From Caulobacteraceae bacterium (lineage in GTDB: Bacteria; Pseudomonadota; Alphaproteobacteria; Caulobacterales; Caulobacteraceae), in NCBI GenBank assembly GCA_947475465.1, contig CANJLK010000020.1, forward strand, positions 1 to 52,744: a stretch of DNA of 52,744 nt. Direction: 5' to 3'. A program made the position numbers and the translations under genes. Below are positions 33,800 through 42,974 of the stretch, piece after piece. The notes beneath the pieces are model-generated. The model was not told the DNA's origin. It did no database searches and saw only the letters and a program-made list of their open reading frames with translations. Each line of letters begins with the position of its first letter. The first letter of the stretch is position 1.

Positions 33800-35200
33800 A
33801 TGTCGGAAACTGCGGCGGCGTCCAAAGGCTGGATCGATCTTCTGTCGCAAGGCCGCCTGCCGCGATTCGCCCTGATCTGCCTGGGCGTGTGGCTGAACGC
33901 CGCCGACGCCCTGGTGACCGCCACGATCATGCCCAGCGTCGGCGCGGAGCTGGGCGGCTATGGCTATTTCAGCTGGGCGACCGCGGGCTTCCTGGTGGGT
34001 GCGATCCTCGCCGGCGCGAGCGCCGGGCGGCTTTCGGAGATCTTCGGCCTGCGCAACGCCACGGCGGTGGCCGGCCTGATCTATGGCCTGGGCTGCCTGA
34101 TGAGCGCCGCGGCGCCCGACATCCAGGTGTTCCTGATCGGCCGGTTGCTGCAAGGCGCGGGCGGCGGCTGGATCAGCGGCTTTTCGATGGTCGCCATCGC
34201 GCTCCTGTTCCCTGAGCGGCACCTGGCGAAGGTGTTCGCGGCGGTGTCGGGGGTCTGGGGGATCGCCACGGTGCTGGGGCCGCTGTTCGGCGGGATCTTC
34301 GCCGGCTCCGGCGACTGGCGGATGGTTTTCTGGCTGTTCGCGGGCCAGGCGGTGGCTTTCAGCGCCGCGGCGGTCTGGATGCTGCGGACCGACAACCAGG
34401 CGCAGGAAGGCCTGGGCGTGCCGTGGCGTCAGCTTGGCGTCCTGACGCTGGGCGTCGGCGCCATCGCGGTGGCCGACGTCACCCAGGGCTGGCTGGCGGC
34501 GACGGGGCTGGTGACGGCGGGGCTCCTGCTGCTGGCCCTGGTGCTCTGGGTCGACGCCCGCGCCAGGGTCCGTCTGATGCCGCATCGCGCGGGTGACCTG
34601 CGCACGGTGGTGGGCTCGGGCTATGCGGCGATGTTCGCGCTCACCGCGGCTTCCATGGGCCTGTCGGTCTACGGCCCCGCCATTCTGCAGGAACTGCGCG
34701 GGCTGACGCCGCTTTGGGCCGGCTACGTCATCGCCGCGGAGGCCCTGGGCTGGACGGTATGCGCCCTGCTGGTGGCCGACACCTCGGAGCTTTGGGACGG
34801 GCGCTGGGTGCGGTTCGGCTCGGTCTGCGTGATCGCCAGCCTGGTGATCCTGACCTGGGCGATGAAGGGCCAGGCGCTGGCCTGGGTGATCGCCGGCTCG
34901 GCCCTCTTGGGGGCGGGCTTCGGTTTTTTCTGGAGCTTCATGAGCCGCCGGGTGATGGCCGCCCTCGCCGATGAGGATCGGGCGATCGGCGCCTCGGCGA
35001 TCACGGCGGTGCGCCAGACGGGAGCTGCGGCCGGGGCGGCGATCGCCGGCGCCACGGCCAATGTCGTAGGCTTTGGAACCGGCCTGACGGTGGCCAGCGC
35101 CCAGTCGGCGGCCGTCTGGGTGTTCGCCACCGCCATCCCTCTGGCGGTGGTCGGGACCTGGGCGGCGTTCCGGCTGACCGGATCGGCGCGGAAGGCCTAG
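33800..35200 (+). CDS. MFS transporter (12-14 spans)
   Basis: 466 residues, hydrophobic throughout. The first helix, FALICLGVWLNAADALVTAT, has the conserved polar position of MFS drug and metabolite carriers. RLLQGAGGGWISGFSMVAIA, the antiporter-like LGPLFGGIFAGSGDWRM and ALLGAGFGFFWSFMSRRVM follow. It is probably a proton-coupled exporter in the inner membrane. The substrate is unknown, and no regulator or fusion protein is adjacent. The gene ends with a stop that shares the CTAG bases with the stop of convergent lysC (35197-35200), so transcripts from both must meet there. Confidence 0.85.
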   Translation: MSETAAASKGWIDLLSQGRLPRFALICLGVWLNAADALVTATIMPSVGAELGGYGYFSWATAGFLVGAILAGASAGRLSEIFGLRNATAVAGLIYGLGCLMSAAAPDIQVFLIGRLLQGAGGGWISGFSMVAIALLFPERHLAKVFAAVSGVWGIATVLGPLFGGIFAGSGDWRMVFWLFAGQAVAFSAAAVWMLRTDNQAQEGLGVPWRQLGVLTLGVGAIAVADVTQGWLAATGLVTAGLLLLALVLWVDARARVRLMPHRAGDLRTVVGSGYAAMFALTAASMGLSVYGPAILQELRGLTPLWAGYVIAAEALGWTVCALLVADTSELWDGRWVRFGSVCVIASLVILTWAMKGQALAWVIAGSALLGAGFGFFWSFMSRRVMAALADEDRAIGASAITAVRQTGAAAGAAIAGATANVVGFGTGLTVASAQSAAVWVFATAIPLAVVGTWAAFRLTGSARKA

Positions 35201-36447
35201 AGCTGGTCCAGGCCGTAGGCGGCGTGCAGGGCGCGCACGGCGAGTTCGGTGTAGGCCGCATCGATCAGCACGCTGATCTTGATCTCCGAGGTGGAGATCA
35301 CCTGGATGTTGACGCCCTTTTCGGCCAGGGCCCCGAACATGGTCTTGGCGACGCCCGTGTGGCTGCGCATGCCGACCCCGATCACCGAAACCTTGGAGAC
35401 GTCGTCGTTCACCTGAACGTCGTCGAAGCCGATCTGCGGCTGGGCGGCGCGGACGATCTCCACGGCGCGGACGGCGTCACGCTTGCCGACGGTGAATTCC
35501 ATATTGGCGGTATCGGCCGTGCGCGCGTGGCTCTGGACGATCATGTCCACGTTGACGTTCGCATCGGCCAGCGCCCCGAAGATGGCTGAGGAGACCCCCG
35601 GGTGGTCGGGCAGGCCGAACAGGCTGATCTTCGCCTCGTCGCGGCTGTAGGCCACCCCGCTCACGATCCGCTTTTCCATGATCTCTTCCTCGTCGCACAC
35701 GATGGTGCCCTGGCCGGGCGCTTCGCCGGGCTCCACGAAACTCGACAGAACCCGTACCGGCACGCCCTGGGCCATGGCCAGTTCGACACTGCGGGTCTGC
35801 AACACCTTGGCGCCCAGCGAGGCCATCTCGAGCATCTCCTCGTAGGAGATCTTCGACAGCCTGCGGGCCTTCGATTCGATCCGCGGGTCGGTGGTGTAGA
35901 CCCCGTCCACATCGGTGTAGATGTCGCAGCGGATGGCCTTCACGGCCGCCGCGATGGCCACCGCGCTGGTGTCCGATCCGCCGCGGCCCAGGGTGGCGAT
36001 CCGCCCGCCGCGGGTGACGCCCTGGAAGCCGGCGATCACCGCCACCTCGCCCGAATCCATGGCGGCGATCAGCTTCTCGGGCTCGATGTCGTCGATGCGC
36101 GAGCGGCCGTGGGCGTCGTCGGCGATGATCGGGATCTGCCAGCCCATCCACGAACGCGCCGGCGTGCCGGTGTTGCGTAGGGCCATGGCCAGCAGGCCGG
36201 CCGTCACCTGCTCGCCGGACGCGACCACCACGTCGTATTCGTCGTCGGAGGGCGTCAGGCCCTGCGCGGCGGGGCCCGATCCGTCGGTCCAGGCGACCAG
36301 CTCATTGGTTTTGCCCGCCATGGCGGAAACGACCACCGCGACCTGGTGGCCGGCGGCCACTTCAGCGTTGACCAGCCGCGCCACGCGGCGAATCCGCTCC
36401 AGGTCGGCCACCGAAGTACCGCCGAATTTCATTACCAGTCGGGACAT
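35197..36447 (-). CDS. lysC: Aspartate kinase
   Basis: 416 residues. It phosphorylates aspartate with ATP, the first step to lysine, threonine, methionine and diaminopimelate. The kinase core begins MSRLVMKFGGTSVADLERIR and has VASGEQVTAGLLAMALRN, TLGRGGSDTSAVAIAAAV and YTDVDGVYTTDPR. Two ACT domains at the C-terminus (ISLFGLPDHPGVSSAIFGAL and SVIGVGMRSHTGVAK) serve for feedback control. ATG 36447 fits the family start; the upstream in-frame codons code for a non-conserved Arg-rich run. Next to ptsP in many alphaproteobacteria, as here across one extra MFS gene. Confidence 0.96.
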   Translation of the reverse strand: MSRLVMKFGGTSVADLERIRRVARLVNAEVAAGHQVAVVVSAMAGKTNELVAWTDGSGPAAQGLTPSDDEYDVVVASGEQVTAGLLAMALRNTGTPARSWMGWQIPIIADDAHGRSRIDDIEPEKLIAAMDSGEVAVIAGFQGVTRGGRIATLGRGGSDTSAVAIAAAVKAIRCDIYTDVDGVYTTDPRIESKARRLSKISYEEMLEMASLGAKVLQTRSVELAMAQGVPVRVLSSFVEPGEAPGQGTIVCDEEEIMEKRIVSGVAYSRDEAKISLFGLPDHPGVSSAIFGALADANVNVDMIVQSHARTADTANMEFTVGKRDAVRAVEIVRAAQPQIGFDDVQVNDDVSKVSVIGVGMRSHTGVAKTMFGALAEKGVNIQVISTSEIKISVLIDAAYTELAVRALHAAYGLDQL

Positions 36448-36569
36448 GTCGCGAAGGTATCGTTCTCGTTGCTGCTCTGCCGCAGGGCGCAGCCTTCTAG
36501 CGGCGCTGTCCCGCCGCCGCAACGGCCTCGCGACTTCGTTTCGCAGGCCGGAGGGGTTATGAGCACCCC

Positions 36570-37340
36570 ATGAGCCCGCAAACCGAAGCGCCGACGGCGG
36601 CGCGTTCCAGTATCGACCCGGCCGATGTCGAGCGGTTCTCGCGCATCGCGGCCGAATGGTGGGACCCCAAGGGCAAGTTCGCGCCCCTGCACAGGTTTAA
36701 CCCAGTCAGGTTGGGTTTCATCAGGGACCAGGCCCTCTACCGCTTCGGCCGCGACCCTGCGGCGCGCCGGCCGTTCGAGGGCCTGCGCCTGCTGGACATC
36801 GGCTGCGGCGGCGGATTGCTTTGTGAGCCCATGACCCGGCTGGGATTTGCGGTGACCGGCGTCGACGCCTCGGAACGCAACATCGGCACCGCCCAGGCTC
36901 ACGCCGCCGAACAGGGGCTTGCCATCGACTACCGGGCCTCTACCGCCGAGGCCCTGCTGGCGGCGGGCGAGCCCGGCTTCGACCTGATCCTCAACATGGA
37001 GGTCATCGAGCACGTGGCCAATCCCGGCCAGTTCCTGCGCGACTGCGCGGGCCTGCTCAATCCCGGTGGCCTGATGATCGTGGCCACCCTCAACCGCACC
37101 CTCAAGGCCTTCGCGCTGGCCAAGGTGGGCGCGGAGTATGTGCTGCGGTGGCTGCCGGCCGGGACCCACGACTGGTCGCAGTTCCTGAAGCCTGAGGAAC
37201 TGCGCGGCTTCCTGGAGGGCGAGGCGGTGACCGTCGATGGGCCGTACGGCGTCGCCTACGACCCGCTCACCGGGCGGTGGTCGCAATCCCACGACACCCA
37301 GGTGAACTACATGATGACCGTGGCCCGCGACGCGGCGTAA
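36570..37340 (+). CDS. ubiG: Ubiquinone biosynthesis O-methyltransferase UbiG
   Basis: 256 residues. UbiG carries out both O-methylations of the ubiquinone ring, using S-adenosylmethionine, at the membrane surface. [20 protein letters not shown] and [15 protein letters not shown] are the typical UbiG start. The SAM site is [19 protein letters not shown], with [11 protein letters not shown] and [11 protein letters not shown]. It ends in the substrate-side [20 protein letters not shown]. The gene is divergent from lysC, as in related genomes. High confidence from the complete set of UbiG motifs. Confidence 0.95.
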   Translation: MSPQTEAPTAARSSIDPADVERFSRIAAEWWDPKGKFAPLHRFNPVRLGFIRDQALYRFGRDPAARRPFEGLRLLDIGCGGGLLCEPMTRLGFAVTGVDASERNIGTAQAHAAEQGLAIDYRASTAEALLAAGEPGFDLILNMEVIEHVANPGQFLRDCAGLLNPGGLMIVATLNRTLKAFALAKVGAEYVLRWLPAGTHDWSQFLKPEELRGFLEGEAVTVDGPYGVAYDPLTGRWSQSHDTQVNYMMTVARDAA

Positions 37341-37424
37341 TTCCGCCGGAAAATGGTCACGCGCCTAGGGTTCCTGCCGTCCCCTGACGTCTAGCTTCAG
37401 CACGAGCCGCAAGGGGGACGACCG

Positions 37425-38228
37425 ATGCCATCGCTGCGTGTCCTCAGCCACGCCTTCCGGGCCTGGCGGCGCAATCTGCGGTGGCTGAAGCATGAACCCG
37501 AGACCCCCTATCTCGCCGATCTTCTGTCAGGCGCACCGCTTTGCCTGCATGTGGGCGCCAGCGACGGTCGACATTCCTATGTGATGACCCAGGTCGCGCC
37601 GGCCGCGCGGGTCTATGCGCTGGAGCCCTCCGCCTTTTCATTCCAGGTGCTGCGGGCGACCTTGGCGATGCACCGTATCGGCCGGCAGGTGACCGCGATC
37701 CACACCGCCGTGGCCGACCGGCCGGGCCAGCAGATCCTGGTGACGCCCAAGAAGCTGTCGGGCCGGATGGGGCGCGCCTACGCCTACGTGTCTGAGGCGC
37801 CGCCGGATGGCGCCGTGCGGCCCGACCTGGAGGACTCCGGACGGGAACTGGAGCCGACGGCGGTGGTGACCCTCGACGCCTTCTGCCGCGAGCGCGGTAT
37901 CGAGCGGGTGGACTTCATCCGCATGGACATCGAAGGCGCCGAGCAGAAGGCGCTCGAGGGCGCGGCGGGCGTTCTCGACCGCGACCGGCCCCACGTGCTG
38001 CTGGAAATCCATCCGGCCATGCTGGCGGCCCGTTTTGGCGGCTCGGCCGAGGCTGTGGTCGATCTCTTCACCCGCCGCGGCTACCGCATGTTCGCCGTGA
38101 ACGGCCACCGGCTGGAGGAGGCCTGGGCCGTCTGCGACGATGCGCCCTGGAAGGACTATTTCTTCATCCATCCGCGCCGAAGGGCCGAACTTCCGGACGG
38201 AGTGTTCAAGGCGCGCATGGCCGCCTGA
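37425..38228 (+). CDS. FkbM-family methyltransferase
   Basis: 267 residues. A class I SAM-dependent fold in which GAPLCLHVGASDGRHSYVM is the SAM-binding turn and VYALEPSAFSFQVLR the acidic strand. VDFIRMDIEGAEQKALEGA is the diagnostic FkbM motif, and HVLLEIHPAML follows. FkbM-type enzymes O-methylate sugars, polyketides or glycolipids, so this one may act on a cell-surface glycan. The start MPSLRVLSHAFRAWRRNLRW is basic and amphipathic, which may hold it at the membrane. No glycan cluster is around it, so the acceptor is unknown. A second, more distant methyltransferase lies at 42153. Confidence 0.85.
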   Translation: MPSLRVLSHAFRAWRRNLRWLKHEPETPYLADLLSGAPLCLHVGASDGRHSYVMTQVAPAARVYALEPSAFSFQVLRATLAMHRIGRQVTAIHTAVADRPGQQILVTPKKLSGRMGRAYAYVSEAPPDGAVRPDLEDSGRELEPTAVVTLDAFCRERGIERVDFIRMDIEGAEQKALEGAAGVLDRDRPHVLLEIHPAMLAARFGGSAEAVVDLFTRRGYRMFAVNGHRLEEAWAVCDDAPWKDYFFIHPRRRAELPDGVFKARMAA

Positions 38229-38350
38229 CTCGTTGCCCGCGTGGCACACCCCGCAGGCAAGCGCCCTGCCGGTCCCGCACCTCGCGAACCATCTCTTGAA
38301 ACGGGCGTTTGCGATCACAGGTGTTACGAATTGACCACGGAGACGTGACG

Positions 38351-39280
38351 GTGGCGCGGAAGAGGCCAAAAGGGCTGCTGGCGATGGGCTGGGCCTGCAT
38401 CGAAAGCGCGGCGCTCGGGCGGACCGAACATGCGTCGACCTCGGCCGACTATCCCGACAGCGTCGTTCGGCGCACGAGCTTCACAGCCGGCGGCGGCCAC
38501 GGCTGGCGGATCTCAGCCCTGGAGACCCCGCGCGAGTCGCCGCCGGCCTGGAAGATCGTGGTGATCACCGGCGCGCCGTCCTGGGCGGAGTACTGGGCCG
38601 AGACCATGGCCGCCCTGCCGCAGGACCGCCAGATGGTCGTCGTCGACCGGCCAGGATACGGGGCGTCCGAGCCGGCCCACCCGGTGTCCGATATCCACGT
38701 TCAGGCCCAGGCGCTGCGGCCGCTGCTGGACGGGCCGCGCGGCCAGAAGGTGCTGCTGGTGGGCCAGAGCTATGGGGCGGCCATCGCGTCGCTGATGGCC
38801 GAGGCCAATCCCGACAGGGTGGCGAGCCTCGTCCTGCTCTCCGGCTTCTTCGGCGAGCCGGGCCCCACCGCCCGCTGGCTGATCGACATGGGCTCGCGGA
38901 CGCAGAAGGTCATCCCCCGCGACCTGCGCCATGCGGTGCTGGAAGCCTCCGGCCAGCGGCCGCAACTGACGGCGGCGAAGCGCGCGCTGAGCCGCCTGAC
39001 CGCGCCGATCCACATGATCCATGGCGACAAGGATGACTTCGCCCCGATCGAGGTGGCCGAGCGGCTGGCGTCGGAAACCCTGACGCGCCGCCCGATTCGC
39101 TTCGTGCGCACCCCAGGCGCCAACCATTTCCTCAACGACGGCCCCGCCGACCAGTTGCTGGCCGCGCTTGAGGCGTGCATTCCCGTCCGCCGCCCCTGGA
39201 CGTTCCGCTGGCCGCAACTGCCGAAGCTGCGGTTGCCGCGTGGGCTGGGCCTCTTCCCGGGCCCGGTCGCCCAGGCCTGA
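38351..39280 (+). CDS. Alpha/beta hydrolase
   Basis: About 309 residues. GTG 38351 is preferred because GGAGA lies 7 bases upstream; longer in-frame starts lack this. The hydrolase fold is clear: WKIVVITGAPSWAEYWAE holds the oxyanion strand, VVVDRPGYGASEPAH the second strand, and LLVGQSYGAAIASLMAE the nucleophile elbow G-x-S-x-G. The acid is likely in GDKDDFAPIE and the His in TPGANHFLNDG. The substrate is unknown; epoxide hydrolase, esterase or lactonase roles are all possible. The C-terminal 35 residues are basic and Pro/Leu-rich, unusual for the family. Confidence 0.85.
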   Translation: MARKRPKGLLAMGWACIESAALGRTEHASTSADYPDSVVRRTSFTAGGGHGWRISALETPRESPPAWKIVVITGAPSWAEYWAETMAALPQDRQMVVVDRPGYGASEPAHPVSDIHVQAQALRPLLDGPRGQKVLLVGQSYGAAIASLMAEANPDRVASLVLLSGFFGEPGPTARWLIDMGSRTQKVIPRDLRHAVLEASGQRPQLTAAKRALSRLTAPIHMIHGDKDDFAPIEVAERLASETLTRRPIRFVRTPGANHFLNDGPADQLLAALEACIPVRRPWTFRWPQLPKLRLPRGLGLFPGPVAQA

Positions 39281-39291
39281 CGGCCCGGGGT

Positions 39292-40485
39292 TCAGCGCAG
39301 GTAGACGCCGGTGGCGACGCCGAACCCGATGACGACAAGCCATGGCGGCAATCTCGCCACCGCCAGGAACACATAGGCCGCCGCCACCAGGGCCCAGTCG
39401 GCGGGGCGCCGCACGGTCTGGGTCAGGACCGGATTCCATAAAGCTGCGGCCAGGACCCCGACAATTACGGCGTTGACCCCGGCGACCGCCGCGCGGGCCA
39501 CGGCCTGGCGTTTCAGCCGGTCCCAGAACGGCAGGACCCCCATCACCAGCAACAAGCCCGGCAGGAAGATGGCGGCCAAGGCCACCAGGCCGCCCGGCCA
39601 ACCGCCAGCGGTCGCGCCGACGAAGCCCGCGAAGGCGAACAGCGGCCCGGGCAGGGCCTGGGCCGCGCCATAGCCCGCCAGGAAGGGGATCTGGCCGATC
39701 CAGCCGCGGTCGACGACCTCGTTCTGCAGGAGCGGCAGGACCGCGTGGCCGCCGCCGAACACCAGGGCGCCGGTGCGGTAAAGGACGCTGGCCAGGCCTA
39801 GCGAGGGATTTTGCGTCCAGGCGGCGAGGAAGGGCAGGGCGCCCAGCAGCAGGGCGAAGAGGCAAAGGGCGACAATGGCGGGTCCGGCCGGCAGGGCGTC
39901 GATCTGGGCGTCGTCGGGCGCGTCGGTTTCCGGATCGCGCAGCAGCGCCAGGCCGAACACTGCCCCGGCCGCCAGGGTGACGACCTGGGCCACGGGGCCC
40001 TGGGCCACGATGAGGCCCGCCGCCGCGCCGATGGCCATGCCGGCCCGGATGGGCCCGGCGGCCAGAGTCCGGGCCATGGCCACCAGGGCCTGGATGACCA
40101 CCGCCGCCGCGGCGATCTGCAGGCCGTGGAAGACGCCGTCGCCGATGTGGGCCGGCAAGGTCTGGACGATCCCGGCGAGCGCGATCATCGCCGCTCCAGC
40201 GGGCAAGGTGAAGCCCAGCCACGCGGCGACAAGTCCAGGGTAGCCCGCGCGCCGCAGGCCGATCGCCATGCCCAGTTCGCTGGACGCCGGACCTGGCAGG
40301 AAGTGGGCCAGCGCCAGGAGATCGGCGAAGGCGGCCTCGGAAAGCCAGGCTCGGCGCTCCACGAAGGCGCGGCGGAAATAGGCCACATGGGCCACTGGTC
40401 CGCCGAAAGCCGTCAGGCCCTGGACCAGGAACGCCAGGAAGACTTCCCAGGCCAGCTTCGGCGACGGCTTGTGGCTCTCCGACAT
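39292..40485 (-). CDS. chrA: Chromate transporter ChrA
   Basis: 397 residues, the size of the two-domain ChrA proteins. Two repeated CHR halves are visible: AFLVQGLTAFGGPVAHVAYF with the signature GLTAFGGP, then LALAHFLPGPASSELGMAIG and later VFGGGHAVLPLLQNEVVDRG, the second-half equivalent. About ten membrane spans. It exports chromate from the cytoplasm and gives resistance. ATG 40485 (MSESHKPSPKLAWEVFLAF) is chosen; a longer open frame upstream is not conserved. It is convergent with the hydrolase gene and divergent from the alcohol dehydrogenase. No chrB regulator is adjacent. Confidence 0.9.
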   Translation of the reverse strand: MSESHKPSPKLAWEVFLAFLVQGLTAFGGPVAHVAYFRRAFVERRAWLSEAAFADLLALAHFLPGPASSELGMAIGLRRAGYPGLVAAWLGFTLPAGAAMIALAGIVQTLPAHIGDGVFHGLQIAAAAVVIQALVAMARTLAAGPIRAGMAIGAAAGLIVAQGPVAQVVTLAAGAVFGLALLRDPETDAPDDAQIDALPAGPAIVALCLFALLLGALPFLAAWTQNPSLGLASVLYRTGALVFGGGHAVLPLLQNEVVDRGWIGQIPFLAGYGAAQALPGPLFAFAGFVGATAGGWPGGLVALAAIFLPGLLLVMGVLPFWDRLKRQAVARAAVAGVNAVIVGVLAAALWNPVLTQTVRRPADWALVAAAYVFLAVARLPPWLVVIGFGVATGVYLR

Positions 40486-40648
40486 CGGTTCCTGTCTTGC
40501 GGTCAAGACGAAGGGCTGTCGACTTCCTTTTGGGGAAGGCGCGGCGAAAGGACTTTGCCGCCCCTCATGATCGGCGATAAGTCCAAAGGATGGCCGGGGC
40601 CGAGGCAAGGCTCCTGGCCGCCCGGCGATCGGGCATTTGGAGGACGTC

Positions 40649-41734
40649 ATGAAGGCCGCCGTGCTGCGCGAAGTGGGCAAGCCGCTTCAGATCGAAGACG
40701 TACAGATCAACAAGCCCGGCCCGCATGAGGTCCTGATCCGCACGGTCGCGGCGGGCCTGTGCCACTCCGACCTGCACTTCATGGAAGGCTCCTATCCCCA
40801 CCCGCTGCCGGCGGTGCTGGGCCATGAGAGCGCCGGCGTCGTCGAGCAGGTCGGCTCCGAGGTCCGGTCGGTGAAACCCGGCGACCACGTGATCACCTGC
40901 CTGTCGGCCTTCTGCGGCCATTGCGAGTTCTGCCTGACCGGCCACATGAGCCTGTGCGTCTCGCCGGAGACCCGGCGGGGCAAGGAAGAGGAACCCCGGC
41001 TTTCCGCGCCCAACGGGCCGATGATGCAGTTCCTGAACCTGTCGTCCTTCGCCGAGCAGATGCTGATCCACGAACATGCCTGCGTGGCGATCCGCAAGGA
41101 CATGCCGCTCGACCGCGCGGCGCTGATCGGATGTTCGGTGACCACGGGCATCGGGGCCGCGATCCACACCTCGAATGTCAGGCCTGGCGAGACCGTGGCG
41201 GTCATCGGCTGTGGCGGGGTCGGGCTGTCGGCCATCAACGGCGCGGCCATCGCCGGCGCCGGGCGGATCATCGCCATCGACATGGTGGGGTCCAAGGGGA
41301 ACCTGGCCCGCGAGTTCGGGGCCACCGACTTCATCGACGCCTCCCAGACCGACGCGGTGAAGGAGGTCATCGAGATGACCAAGGGCGGCGTGCATCACGC
41401 CTTCGAAGCCATCGGCCTGGGAAAGACCGCCGAGCAGGCCTTCAACATGCTGCGCCGTGGCGGCACGGCCAACATCATCGGCATGATCCCGGTCGGCCAG
41501 ATGGTCTCGATCATGGGCGCCGCATTCCTGGGCGAGAAGAAGCTCCAGGGCTCGATGATGGGCTCCAACCGGTTCCCGATCGACATGCCGCGGTTCGTCG
41601 ACTTCTACATGTCCGGCAAGCTGAAGCTGGACCAGATGATCTCCCAGCGGATCAAGCTGGAGCAGGTCAACGAGGGTTTCGCCGACATGAAGCGCGGCGA
41701 GCTGGCCCGCTCGGTGATCATGTTCGACGCCTAA
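40649..41734 (+). CDS. Zinc-dependent alcohol dehydrogenase (class III-like)
   Basis: 361 residues of the medium-chain dehydrogenase family. The GroES-like half holds catalytic zinc ligands in AAGLCHSDLHFMEG and VLGHESAGVVEQVG. The structural zinc site is in CGHCEFCLTGHMSLC. The NAD domain has ETVAVIGCGGVGLSAINGAA and the acidic strand end IAIDMVGSK. The class III pattern (formaldehyde / S-hydroxymethyl-thiol oxidation) is suggested by spacing, but the substrate is not proven. GGAGGA precedes the ATG. The stop shares bases with the convergent cytochrome c gene at 41731-41734. Confidence 0.88.
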   Translation: MKAAVLREVGKPLQIEDVQINKPGPHEVLIRTVAAGLCHSDLHFMEGSYPHPLPAVLGHESAGVVEQVGSEVRSVKPGDHVITCLSAFCGHCEFCLTGHMSLCVSPETRRGKEEEPRLSAPNGPMMQFLNLSSFAEQMLIHEHACVAIRKDMPLDRAALIGCSVTTGIGAAIHTSNVRPGETVAVIGCGGVGLSAINGAAIAGAGRIIAIDMVGSKGNLAREFGATDFIDASQTDAVKEVIEMTKGGVHHAFEAIGLGKTAEQAFNMLRRGGTANIIGMIPVGQMVSIMGAAFLGEKKLQGSMMGSNRFPIDMPRFVDFYMSGKLKLDQMISQRIKLEQVNEGFADMKRGELARSVIMFDA

Positions 41735-42108
41735 CGGATGGGCGGGGGCCCCTCTACGGGGCGTTCCGCGGAGGTCGACTGCAAGGTCTGGATGCTGCGG
41801 ATATAGGCCAGGATGGCGGCGATGTCGGCCGGCGGAAACCGGAACTCCGGCATGGCGGGGTGGCCCGTAAGGATCCCCTCGGCCAGGGCCTCGCCCAGGT
41901 CGTCGATCTTGTAGCGCGTGCTGAGGTCGCGGAACGGCGGCGAGGCCGGGTTGGGGCTGGCCCCCGTGCGCCGCACGGAATGGCACCCGGCGCAGTAGCG
42001 CTGCACCAGCAGGTAGCCGCGATCCGGGCTCACCGCAGCGGCCGCGGCGGATGAGCCGGCTCCGGCGATCAGACAGGCAATCGATAGGCTGAGCAGGGAC
42101 CGGAACAT
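41731..42108 (-). CDS. Small c-type cytochrome
   Basis: 125 residues. A signal peptide (MFRSLLSLSIACLIAGAGSS) takes it to the periplasm. The heme c site is YCAGCHSV (CxxCH) with a distal Met in TGHPAMPEF, giving class I His/Met ligation. The helix ADIAAILAYIRSIQ ends the fold. It should carry electrons between a periplasmic dehydrogenase and a terminal oxidase or the bc1 complex. The gene is convergent with the alcohol dehydrogenase. That enzyme is NAD-type, so they are not obvious partners. The stop codons overlap by three bases. Confidence 0.85.
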   Translation of the reverse strand: MFRSLLSLSIACLIAGAGSSAAAAAVSPDRGYLLVQRYCAGCHSVRRTGASPNPASPPFRDLSTRYKIDDLGEALAEGILTGHPAMPEFRFPPADIAAILAYIRSIQTLQSTSAERPVEGPPPIR

Positions 42109-42152
42109 GACGCCACAAGGCGCGGCGGTGGGCCTGGCCGCCTTGACCTGCG

Positions 42153-42968
42153 TCAACGCGGGTCTGTCCTGGGGGTCATGATCAGCCAGGGGGTCGGATT
42201 TTCCCGCCATTCCCAGACCGCCAGAAGCTGGTCCAGATGCGGCAGGTCCCGCAGCCAGTCGGGCATGTCGAAGGTCTTCGGCTGCTGATCGACCCGCAGG
42301 ATGTCGTGGGTCGGGGAGAAGCGCTCCGTCATCGCGGCCAGGGCGCCAGGCCGGTAGAGGTCGTGGGTCTCGACGATCACGGTCATGCCGGCCAGCGCCG
42401 GGCTGAGCGCCGGCTGCAGGATATCGACCTCGGCCCCTTCGGCGTCGACCACGACCAGGACGCGGCGGCCGGCGAAGGCCTGAAAGCCATCCGGTCTGAA
42501 TTCCCCGCCGATCATCACCCGGTCCGCCACCCCGTTGCGCGCCGCCAGGTCCGCGCAGGCCGCGCGGGCTTTCGGGTCGATATCGTGGGCGTGGACGACG
42601 ACCCCGGGCATCATCCGCGCAAGGCCCACGGCGTAATAGCCCTCGGCGCAGCCGACATCGATCACGCAGTCCAGGCCCTGGCCGGCGATGGCGGCAATGT
42701 GCGGGTGGAGTTCGGATTCGTAGGTTCCCAGCAGCCTGGGCATCAGCGCGCCCTCGGCGGCGTCGGCGACATAGTCCATGCCCGCGAACAGGCCGCCCGC
42801 GATGCGCTGTCCGCTGCGCGCCAGGAAAGTCCGCACGAGGACCCGCGAGCGCCAACGGCCAACGGTTCGCAAGAGCTCATTGAGGTCGGCCATCTCCGGC
42901 TCGGCCGGCCAGTCGGCAATCCGCTGGCGAACCACCTTGGCGTAGTGGGTGGTGAGTTGGCCGGCCAT
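42153..42968 (-). CDS. SAM-dependent methyltransferase (class I)
   Basis: 271 residues. The SAM fold is clear: LDCVIDVGCAEGYYAVGLAR, then the acidic strand VVHAHDIDPKARAACADL, and RRVLVVVDAEGAEVDILQ, which is close to the FkbM-type acidic motif. VIVETHDLYRPGALAAM follows. The N-terminal 80 residues are helical with AKVVRQRIADWPAEPEM, and the end holds a Trp-rich LLAVWEWRENPTPWLIM. The substrate is unknown. It is near the end of an arsC-M28 group on the same strand; a joint transcript is possible as the gap to arsC is 6 bases. Confidence 0.75.
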   Translation of the reverse strand: MAGQLTTHYAKVVRQRIADWPAEPEMADLNELLRTVGRWRSRVLVRTFLARSGQRIAGGLFAGMDYVADAAEGALMPRLLGTYESELHPHIAAIAGQGLDCVIDVGCAEGYYAVGLARMMPGVVVHAHDIDPKARAACADLAARNGVADRVMIGGEFRPDGFQAFAGRRVLVVVDAEGAEVDILQPALSPALAGMTVIVETHDLYRPGALAAMTERFSPTHDILRVDQQPKTFDMPDWLRDLPHLDQLLAVWEWRENPTPWLIMTPRTDPR

Positions 42969-42974
42969 GCCGGG

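Noticed and set aside
33623..34585. 320-residue open frame opposite the MFS gene
   Set aside because: Arg/Gln/His-rich shadow with no start signal; MFS motifs on the plus strand are clear.
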